From a virus: a DNA stretch of 45,555 bases. How positions within the stretch are numbered: position 1 is the stretch's first letter; each line of letters begins with the position of its first letter. Made by a program: the position numbers and the translations under genes. Positions 26,901 through 38,900 of this stretch are shown in pieces. The DNA lies in the IMG/VR virus record IMGVR_UViG_3300035157_000888, positions 1 to 45,555 of that record, one strand, 5' to 3'. The notes below the pieces were generated by a model. That model was not told the origin of the DNA, did not search any database, and saw only the letters and a program-made list of their open reading frames with translations.

Positions 26901-29900
26901 CACCAACAGCAACACTCCAACCAAATAAATCAGCTAATTGACCATCAGAAGGGAAGACCTTAGTTTCTCCACTTCCATCATAATTGTAAATGTATACTGC
27001 TCCAGATGATTCTGCTTGTGGATCTTGCTGTGGAGCACCAACTATAATTTTATCGTTGGTTGTATCCATAGCAATTGACCATCCAAAGTAATCATTTTCA
27101 GCACCATCACTTGGTTCTATTTTAAGTTCACCTGTGCCATCAAGGTTATATACAAAAATTGCACCAGCTAGATCATTTGCACTATCAGATCCATAAGCAC
27201 CAACCACAATCTTATCATCACCAACTGCAACTGCATAACCAAAGTTTCTACCTGCAGCACCTCCAGTTGGAGTTATCTTAACTTCATTTGTTCCATCAAG
27301 ATCATAAACATAAACAGCACCAGATGAAAGACCGTTAGGATCTGCTTGTGGTGCTCCAACTACAATCTTATTACTACCTACAGCAACCGCATCACCAAAT
27401 CTATCAAATGCCGAAGCATCACTAGCAACAACTTTAGTTTCAAAGGTTCCATCAATATCATGTATATAAATGGATCCTATATCTAATGCTTGATTACTAT
27501 CATCACCTCTATTACCAATTACAATCTTACCATTACCAACACCAATACCCCAACTAAAGTAATCATATGAAGTATAATCAGGAGCATTTATTAATTTATA
27601 TGTTGTATTATCCAATGCTTCTGGAAGACTTGGTTGAACTAACGCTTCAATCTCCTCTGATAGGAATTCCTTATTAGCTAATAGTAAATCAGCAGCATCC
27701 AAATAACGATGTGTATTACCAACAAATCCTTTTGGAAGAGCAACACCAACATTAACAGTAAGTGTTGTTGAAGTTACAGAAGTAATTGCAATCTTCTTAC
27801 CAAATACAGGATCAGATGGTCTAGGATATGAATGCTCTGTAGCATGATTATCTTGCTCACAAGTGAAAGTAAGACTTATAGCAGCAATTTGAATAGTATT
27901 AGAAGTTGTGTAACTATGTGATCCAATTTCCAATTCTAAATCACCTGTTCTTGAATTATACCAAGCATCAGTTACATTCTTTAACACATTACCTTGGTTA
28001 ATCAATACAGCATTAGTTGCTGTGCCACCAACATATATGTGCTCTGAAATCTTACGAGAAGTTGCTAATATAGCATCATTATTGAAATCATGACCATTAG
28101 TCCAATCTTGCTCACCAGACCAATCATCAGTCCACTTCTCACCATCAGTACCATCAAAATGGAGAAGTAGTTTAGTATCTAAATCTCCCTGATGGAATCC
28201 TAATGGAGCAGTAAAGTTTGTAGTATAACGAGCAACAGATGAAATTCTTACTTCATCAATACTACCAATGAAACCATCACCAGGAACAATAGTAGCACCT
28301 ATTCTGATTGGTTTTGTAGTACCATAATTATTTGTATCAGCATAATCACTACCATCTTGAGATCCATTAATAAACATCTTAGTTACACCACTAGATCTCG
28401 ATATAGCAAAGTGGAACCAAGTATCTGAAGCTATAGATGCTGTTCCTGTAATTACAACAGATCCATTAACAAAATACTTAACATTACCGCCATCAAGATA
28501 GAGGTAAGGAGAAACTTCAGTGCCAGTAGTCCTAAAGTCAATTATAGCTTTTGCACCAGTTAAATTGTCAGGTCTAAACCATCCATCAATTGTAAAGTCG
28601 CCTGTGCCAAATCCAAACTCAGTAGAAGAATCGATATTAATATAATCTAAATCGGTAGATGCAACACCTACATCAACCGTAATTGTAGTCGCTGAAACCG
28701 CAGTGATAGCAAGGGTTTGACCAGCAACAGGATCAGTAGCACGAGGATATGTTTTTGCAGAAGTATGATTATCACCATCACATGTGAATGATAATCCACC
28801 AGTAGCAATTTGAATAGTGTTACTTGTAGTAAGACTATGACTGCCAATCTCAAGAACTAAATCACCAGTTACAGGATTGTAAGTAGTACCACTAGCAGCA
28901 GTAAATGGTCCACCAGCATCTGCTGTAATAGCATCATCAACACCACTTACCCATATATGAGTGGTAAATGCTTTACCAAGTAATAGTGAAGAATTACCAT
29001 ACTTCTTCTGAGATGTATCTAACTGAGCATCATCATGGAAAACAACGTGATGGAAGTCCTCACCAGATGGTTTTGATCTACCCATCTTACCAAGGTAAAC
29101 AGTGCTTCTAGCACGGTTAAATCCTAATACTTCTGCCTTACTATTCTCAGATCTAATGATTTGACCTTTAGAGAAGAATCCATCACCTTGCTCATCTCTT
29201 AGAGATAGTTTTCTTACATATGCAGTATCATTGTTTAGGAATTCTCCATCATTATTTGAGTAATCTAACTTGTAGTTTCTTATTGTCTCACCTTCACTAA
29301 ATCCACCAGCAATACCAACGTTAACTGTGATTGTAGTTGCTGTAACTGAACCAATTGCAATTAAGGTATTATAGCAAGGATCAGTTAATCTAGGATATGC
29401 ATGAGTAGTAGCATTATCATCTAAATCGCAAGTAAACGATAATTTACCTTCTCCAATTTTAACTGTATTTGAGGTTGTGTAACTATGGTTTCCAATAGTC
29501 AATTCAAGTTCACCAGTTGCACCATTATATGTTGCATCAGTTACATTCTTTGTAGAATCATCATTAAAGGTAAGAGCAGCAACTGATGTACCACCAACAT
29601 AAGTATGAGCACCTGCAGCACCAGCTGGACTAATATATTTGATTATATAATTGTTAATAATCTCATTAGCAGGGAATTTATCGTTAAATGGATTAGCAGC
29701 CTCAAAATTATCATATTCTACAATATTAATCTGTGATTGAGATAAGTTATCTAAAATTACATTAGGATATGTCTGAGAAGTAATTCTGTTGAATAAAAGA
29801 CCAAAGAAAGTTGATCCTTCAGAAATAGTAACTGTATCAACAAATTCACTAGTTACAGGGTCTTGATAAGGTGTTGTTGATGTAATTCTTGCAACAACCT

Positions 29901-32900
29901 TAGATCCAGCAGCAATTATAATATCATTTAATTGAATATCAAATAATCCAGGTGTTGACTGATAAGTACCAAGTGTTTTACTTAATAGTAAACTATTAGT
30001 AACTTCAACTTCAGTACCATAAATTGGTGTACCTGCTAAATGTGCTGTAGCAGTAGTACCAGACTGACCTCTAAGCACTTCTAATGTAGTTGATTGTGCT
30101 CCATTAGTAATAGTCTGAATTGTTACAATCTCAGATGCTATTTGGTATTGACTACCAACCGTAAAAGTGCCATCAGGAAGAGCTGCTTCAACACCATCTG
30201 TTCTAATTTGAATAACATCAAATTGTACTGTGCTTATTCCAATTGAGAATCTAACATCTGCTATTGGAGTTTCTTGACCAGTTGCTAAGTTAATTCTTTC
30301 AACTTTTGCAGTATCACCATCAATATTTCTAATTGTCTCTCCAAATCTAAACAATCCAGTATTTACTTCATCAACAATAGTGATAAGTAAAGCACTAAAT
30401 GCAGTAGCACTACCTTCAATTATTTCATTGAGTTGGAATGTTCCTTGAGTTACAAATATAGTAACTGTATTACCTGCTGTTCCAACAACAGTAGCTTCAG
30501 CACTAGAAATAACACCCTTAAGAGTATCTCCAACATTAGGGAAAATACCAGATGCATTAGTTACAGTGAATACCTTAGTAGAAATCTGTTGAACTGTTAC
30601 ATCAACATACTTAACAGCAGCAACTGAATTTGGTGGCTCATTGAATACAATAGAGTCATTTAATACTTTAAAAGATTCTTCAGGAGTTTGGACAACACCG
30701 TTAAGAATAATCATCAACTGGTTTGAGTTGGCAATTACATTCTCACCTTCAATTGTTAGTGGGAATTGAGTTCTTTCACCATCAAATAAACCAGATATAT
30801 TATCAACTCTTTGTACAACAGAGGTCAAAATATTCTCAGAAGAAGTCAATCTCTTCTGCCTGAATAATACCTCAGTATTATTGAATTCTTGGTATATTGG
30901 CTCACCTAAAGCAAAACTTTGAATATTTGGTACAACTGCATCTCTAGCCAATTCAACTGACTTAGTTAATTCAAAATCAGTTTCCTTATTAGTAATCTCT
31001 GCCTTATCCTGAATTTCTAATTGTCCAAATACTTTAAATGATGCAGGATGGACATTCTTAATTACAGTATTCTTCCATTCTTCGATTGAAACAGAAGAAT
31101 TAACTGCATATGAGAAATCTTGATAATAGTAAGAGTCTTGAATCTTTTGAATGATTTCAGAAGGTTTACCAACATCATCAACAAATTGTCCTGTGGTTTT
31201 GGTAATAGGACCAATTTCCAAGACACCTTTAGCAATCTTAATATCACTAATAACACCAGAAGACTTAGAAATTGTTCCTGTTACCTTCTGACCATTATTA
31301 AAGAGACCATCATAATTAACAATCTTAACAATTCTAGATCCAATTTGCCAACCACTATTAGTTGATACATATCCAGTTGCAGTTGCATTTTCTAAAGTAT
31401 CACCCTGATATAGCAATTCTCCTTCTAAGAAAGTAGAAGTAATAACATTTGCTTCAGCAGCACCACCAAATGAAGATGTTAATACTTGTTGACGACCAAC
31501 ACCTGGGTTAATAAATTGCATTGCATCACCCAATTCAGCATTAGATTCTGTAAGAGCAATTTTCATTTGATCAGTGTCTAATGAATTTGCAGCACCTGTA
31601 ATTGCATAATATGTTGTAGATCCATTTAAAGTACCAATAGCACCTGCAGCAACTGGGAAATCTGCCCCATCTCCTGTATCAACTACATTAAGTTGAATTT
31701 CTGCACCATTAGTAATACCATGTGGATAAGCAAATTGTAGTAATCCCAAGTCAAGGTTAACAACATAGTTAAATGAAGACTTAAGACTAATTACAGGTTC
31801 TGTAGAATATCCAGCACCAGGATCTTTAACTATAATACTATCCAATCTACCATTCTTAACTGTAGATTCTGCAATAGCACCACTACCACCACCTCCAGTG
31901 ATAGTAACAACAGGTGCTTGAGTATATCCAGATCCTGGGTTAGTAATAGTAATACTTTCTAGAATACTAGTATTAATTAACTGAGCATTCAATGGGAATG
32001 TAATTTCAGGTCTAAGTGTATAGTCATGAGTATAATCATAACCAAAATTGTTATTGTTTAATTTCTTAATCTTACCAACATTAGTACCTTTAGTAAAGAT
32101 AGAAGCACCTGTGCCATATGGAGGAATAACGACTTCTAAATCTGCTCCAGATCCACTCAATCCAGATCCAAGAATACCAGGAATTGATTGTATATCAATA
32201 TTTGCTGTAGTATATCCTTTACCTGGAGAAGTAACATTTACCTCTACAATTTGTCCAGGAGTTGTTTCTCCTTCATCATCTGTGGTATTCTCAACTTTAA
32301 TGGAAACATAACCACCTTCACCATCTCCAGCAATTGGTACTGAAATGTAATCGCCTGGTTCATATTCAGTTCCTGGCTCATTAATTTGCACCCTTTCAAT
32401 CTTTCTACTTGATATAATACTAGTTACTGCAGGAAGTTTGGTATAGAATCCACCTGGATTGACAATCCTAACATCACCAATACTACCAACTGCTTTTATA
32501 GAACTTGTTTGATATGTTGTATTAACAGTTTCTGCAGAACCTTCTGGCTCACTACCTAACTTAAATCTACAAGTATTATCACCAGTAGTAATAGTACCTC
32601 CAGATGTAGAAGTTAATACAAATGTACCGATATATGGAGAAGGAACAATATCTAAGAAACTATTTGGATCAACTGGAGATTCTTCTCCTGTCCTAGATGG
32701 ATCAAAATAGTAAGAAATATTAGTAACAATACCTTCATCAACTTTCAATTTTACAGAAGGTGTTGGTAATCCTTGACCAGTAACTCCTGGGGTACCAATT
32801 CTTTCTATAGAGTTGAAAGAATATTCAAGTTTGTTGAGACTATCTTTAGAGAATGAGATGTTTCCACCCAACATAGTAGAGTGACTAACATCAAAAATGT

Positions 32901-35900
32901 ATTGATGTCCATAATATTGCTTCAATATTGGAGATTTAGCAAATATCTCAACATTACCAGGAATTGTAGCAGGACCAGCTACTGCTACAGCACCTAACTT
33001 ATAAGTAAACTCTTTAATACCAATTACTGAATGAACTGTAAATGATCCATTGTATTCATCATAAACAGTAGCACCAACTTGAGTAGTTGGGTTTCCATCA
33101 ACATATATGACATCTCCAGTATTTAAATAATGAGAATTATTTGTAATAACATAAACTTCATCACTATTTGAAACCGCAGTTACTTGTAATATCTTTGTAA
33201 GATCTGCTATTAAATCAATTTTAACAACAGCAGTTAATCCAGTTATTTGGACAGTAGAGTACTCTGCATTCCAACTAAGACTACTAGATGGAATTTCAAT
33301 GACAGATCCAGGAATATATGGAGAAGTACCAGAAGTTTCTAAAATTCTAGCTTTATAAACTTCAGTGCCCCAAGGTTTAAATTTACCAAAGAGATTTAAG
33401 TTATTAGTGCCACCAATATCACTAGGAGCATCATAATTTGCTAAATTAACGTCAAATGTTCCTGGAGTAGTATCAGTAACAGCAAGGAATTGATATTGCT
33501 TAATTTCATTAATATCATTAACATTTGGTCCTATTACACCATAAGTATCTTGTTCATCAAACCTAATAGTAGTTAATTCACCAATATTAAGATCATTAGA
33601 CCAATCATTATTATTAACTGCAACATAAATGTGCTTATTCAGTTTATCAACACCAGTAATATAACCACTATTAACAAATGAAGCACCATTATTTAAATTG
33701 AGCTTAGCACCAATAGTTACTTGGAATTCCTGATTAATTGTTAATTTTTGAATATTATCAATCTTAATTGTGTCTACTTGATTAAAGTAATACCTATTTT
33801 TTACTTTTGCAGTAACTTGTACTTTTTGAGATCCTGGAGCAGGAATAGTAGCATTTCTAGATGACCAAACATCAGTAGAGTAAGTAATACTTCCAAGTGC
33901 ATCAGTATGATTAGAATCTGCTTCATTATAATCCAAATTCTGAAGTCCACTATCACCTAACGCATATGTAACGTTACTTACAGTAGCGTTAGTGCCAAGA
34001 ACAGGAACAATAGCAGTTCTTGTAAACTTAACTTGAGAATTGGTTTGTATTCCTTGATCTCCAAGTCTTGCAGCATCTGCATTCTTATCTACTTTTAAAC
34101 CAAATCCTTTATAATCAATGTAGTCATACTTAGTAATATTATTAGTAAACCAAGCAGTATCTACCCAAGTATGAGCAAAGGCAAGTATAGTTGCTGGAGG
34201 TAAACTTGCAAAATCTGATGGAGCTGTAGGAACTAATGGTCTATTTCTTATTCTAATGTTATCAATAAAGAATTGTCCTTGATACGCACTATTATAATCA
34301 GTTGCAGTTGCACCAAATCCTTCTTGGTTACCAAAGTATAGATTCTTATTACCCCATGCAGTATTTGTTATACTTGCATTAATAACCAATACAGTATTAA
34401 CATATACCTTAACTGAATTACCTTCTTTACTTAATGCTATATGCTGCCAAGAGTTGTCAGCATACATGTTAGTCTGAGATGATGATACTCCACTACCATT
34501 TTGCAACTGAGTTGCATTATTTGCAGTAACTAACTGCAATTCACCACTAGCAATATTATATCCTAACCACAATCCACCTGTTCCTTCCTGTGCTGTACCA
34601 ATACCACATATAGTTTGATCTGCTTGAGATAATGTTTGTGAAGCAGTAGCATCCTTATAGATCATGAAATCTAAAGTCCAATTATCTGCTAATACATCTC
34701 CCAAATCAGATGCATCAATTCTTATAGCAGAATTGACCCATGAAGAATTTAATCCAGATGGATTGTAACCATATATCTTAGCAACATTATCTTCATATGT
34801 TACAGAACTAGTTAATCCAACTGTATTTAAAGTATAACGACCACAAAGATCTACAGTTTCACTAGCAGCAAAATCAAATACACATTCATTTCTATTCCAC
34901 TTAGTTTGTCCAAATACATAAACATCACCAGAATTATCTACCTCAAGAGCACCAGCAGTAAGACCTTCAATGTTATTATCAGTTGTATTAGTAATATCAA
35001 ATGTATTTTGAGTATGATTTACAATTTCACCTTTATAATTAATTTTTATAGTACCTACTTTATTTTCACCACTAGTGATGTTTTCCTCAGTATATGCAAT
35101 ATTTAAATTACCAAAAATATCAATTGCAGACCTATTAACTACACTAACTTCTCTGGAAGGCATAAGATACCTATAACTCCAGATTAAATCAGAATCGATA
35201 GCAAATTTACCAACCCAAATACTATCTCTAGTAATATCATCACTCTTTAACCTTAAGGTTGAAGTTATATACAATTCATTATATTCATCAACTACAAGAC
35301 TTGCATCTATTAATGAGTATACTGCTTGCTCAATTTCTTTAACCCAATCAATAGTAATTAATGTAGTAGAGACACTTGCTTTACCTAAACCAAGTGTAAT
35401 GTCATTTCCAGCAGCAACATCTGCTAGTTCCATTACATAATAGAGATTATCTCCATTTACTATCATATCAACAATCTTTTCAGATTTATCAGCAGATGAT
35501 AGTTTTCTCTTATTAACAAATGTACCTGCAGTATCAACTACAGCAATAAAGGCATCATATGGATTAGATGAGTTGGTATTAGTATAACCACCAAGAACAA
35601 AGCGACTATCTGATAATTTTACTAAAGAAGTTACATTATCAGCCCTTGTAGATCCTGAAATACCAGAATATGTCTTTTGCCAAGTTAATATAGCACTTAA
35701 ACCATCTTCTGCTTGTGTATACTTAGTTAAAACAATATCTGGATTATAAGCTTCTAATAAAGATCCATTTGGTCTATTATGACCAACTACCCAAACATTT
35801 AAACCATCTACAAGAAGTCTTTCAAATTCTAAAGTAGTAGTACCAGCAGCAGGTAAACTAGATTCTAAAGTTCTTTCCCACTCTTTTACACCTAACGCAG

Positions 35901-38900
35901 ATATTTTTGCAATAAACCCTACAGTATCTCCTTGAGCATCTAAAGTTGATCCACAAAGGAAAGTTTCCTTACTATCACTAACATGTATATCATTAATTTT
36001 AACATAGTCGTTATTATTGATTAATGTTGCATAGTAATCTGCTTTTTTGAAAACCTGTGGATGTGATGAAATAATTCTAGGATTATTAACATAACCAGAT
36101 CCAGAATTAACAATATTGAATGTATCAATACTACCAACAGTAGTTAAAACTGCTTCTATTTCAGCATCTTCTCCATCACCATCAATAACAATTTCAGGTG
36201 GAATGTCTACATTATAACCACTACCTGTTTGTGTAACTGTAATCTCTTCTATACCCTTATATTGTCTCGCTTTATAAGTTTTGTTGGTATTATCCATTAT
36301 AGGAGTATAGTCAACAAAGATTTCATCACCAGTAATAATATTATGAGGAAGAACTGTAGTTAAAATACCATAACTTATACCCTCAACACTTTCAAAAGTA
36401 TATGACTGTACTTGTTCTCCAGTAATTTTAGAAATTCTAGCAGATATGCCACTACCATCAGTATCTGTATTATCAAATACTAAAATATCATTAACCTGAT
36501 AGTTTTTACCTGGGTTTTCAATAATAAATCCACTAACAGATGCATCTTCAAATTTTTCAATAGTTTCAACTTCAATATCAACTTTTGAGTCAAATCTTAC
36601 TTTAGGGAAGTAATCATACAATTGTAGAGGTGACTCCTCATACATTTGCTCTGGATCATCTATTTCTGCTTGTTCAATAACACCACTTCTATCTTCATCT
36701 TCAGGATCAAATAGAAGTATAAAACCATCTTCAGTTGTTATTGCATTAGAGGTTTCATTTGGTGTACGCTCTACATCAATATCAACATTTTCATATGGAT
36801 CTCTATAACGAATAACTCCAGATGGAATATTCTGCTGAATAGCATCAGTAGATAAATTCCAACTATCTACAAGAGAATTATACCTATCACCAATAACATA
36901 AGGGAAAATTGGATTACCAGCAGCAGTTGCATCAATAGTTACAAAATAGCAATATCTACCATCTGGAAAATCTGGAGTCTTACAGAATCTACCATTATAT
37001 TGATCTAAATCACCACTACCAAAGTTATATTCATAATCTTCTACAAAATTACCTGCAATCTCAGAAGTTAATAAAGGACCATCAATTCTGACTGGAGTTG
37101 GATTGGATATCTCATCAAAGACTAAATTAGTCTTTAAAGCATAAGAAGATCTCATTCTAACAATATTAGAACCTAAATCGGTAGGATCTTCATATGAATA
37201 AGGTCCATATATGGGATTACCATCATATGCCCAACCAATAATAGGAGAATGCTCTAATTGACTTTCTTTTTCTGTAATACTACCATCAGTAGCACTAATT
37301 AAGTTATCACCAAGAATATACCTCAATCTTTGTGGGTTAGATATATGTGCATATTCACCACCATACTGGGTATTAAGACCCTCAAAAATAGCACCTTTTG
37401 CACTATCAGTATTAGTAGTTGCCTGAAGGTTATAAACCCATTTGAAAACATTAGGTGCAAATTTACCACCACTTCCAACAGAATCAAGAACAATAGTTGT
37501 TAAACCTTGTGTATAACCTATACCTCTATTAAGTATTTGAATACTTGTTACTTTACCAACGTTTTCTCCATCCAAATCAATAGTTGCTTTTGCAACTGCA
37601 CCAAATCCATCTCCCAAAATAGTAACTTCTGGAGCAGTAGTATATCCAACACCACCAGAAATAATAGCAATTGAAATAATTCTACCATTACTTACAATCG
37701 GTTGTGCTACAGCACCTTCACCAGAACTAAGTGTAACTGTTGGTGCAGAAGTGTAACTACTTCCACCATTAGTAATATTAATACTCTTAACTGGACCTCT
37801 TACGGATGCATTACCTGTTGCTCCAGTACCTCCACCACCAACAATAGTAATAGATGGTTTAGAAGTATATCCAGTACCTCCATTATTAACAAGAATTCTT
37901 GAAACTGATCCTCTAGTAACAATTGCAGTAGCAGAAGCACCAGATCCACCTCCACCAACAATAGAAACAAGTGGAGAAGTAGTATAATCAGATCCACCAG
38001 TTAAAACTTCAATTTCAGTTAATGATCCATCAACTACAACTGCAGCTGCTGCATCAGATCCACCACCACCAGCAATAGTAATTGTAGGAGGTCTTTCAGC
38101 ATCATAATTTGAACCTGGATCTGTAATATCAATAGATGTTACTGCACCAAATGTTTTCTTAACAGTTGATTTATATGATTGTACAGAAACACCATTAATC
38201 CAAGTACCAATAGATCCAGATTGAGTTAGTGTCTTTGTGGATATAGTTTGAGTTGTTAAAGGGAATCTATTAAGTTTTCTCTGGTTACCTGGAAGAAGTG
38301 CTGATCCAACAAAAGGACCAATGTTGTAGTTAGGTATACCAGTAGAAGCAACATACACATACTCATTATTAAAGAATGTATTTTGTACGTTAGTAGTATA
38401 AAGTGAGATTATGCTCTCAATAGCAACATCAGTAGACTTACCTTTATTCAAGTCAACTGATATCAAAATATTACCTTGTGGTTCTACAACTGCTGTATTT
38501 GGAAGAACATATTGGAATACATTAGCAGAATCCCTTGAAGATACTAAAAATGTGCCGTTATATATGGTTGGGTTTGCACCGTAGATAGTAACCTGATCAC
38601 CTACCAATAAACCATGATCATTACTACATGTTACTGTTGCAGATTGGTTATTAACACCACCATAGGTTATACCAGTAACTTCAATTAATTTTTTAACGTT
38701 ATATAACCATCCTGTAAGTTGAGGAGCTTGTGTAGTACCACCTAGTTTAGAAACAGTAAGTTTATCTCCAGGAAGGTAATATGATCCAGTATCTGATAAA
38801 GTGGTTTGTTGAGCATCAACAATACCAACAATATTCATTACAACTTCTTGTGGAGTATCTTTATTAAGATAAATCTTGAAATTGGACTTAACTTCAGAAG

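Noticed and set aside
22975-29620. Repeated modules as possible insertion sequences
   Set aside because: The copies stay in frame within one gene and carry no transposase or terminal inverted repeats; they are protein modules.
37550-38140. Regular short repeats that could suggest a CRISPR array
   Set aside because: The units are coding, of unequal length and diverged at the base level, with conservation at the protein level (GSGYT core) and no identical repeats with unique spacers.
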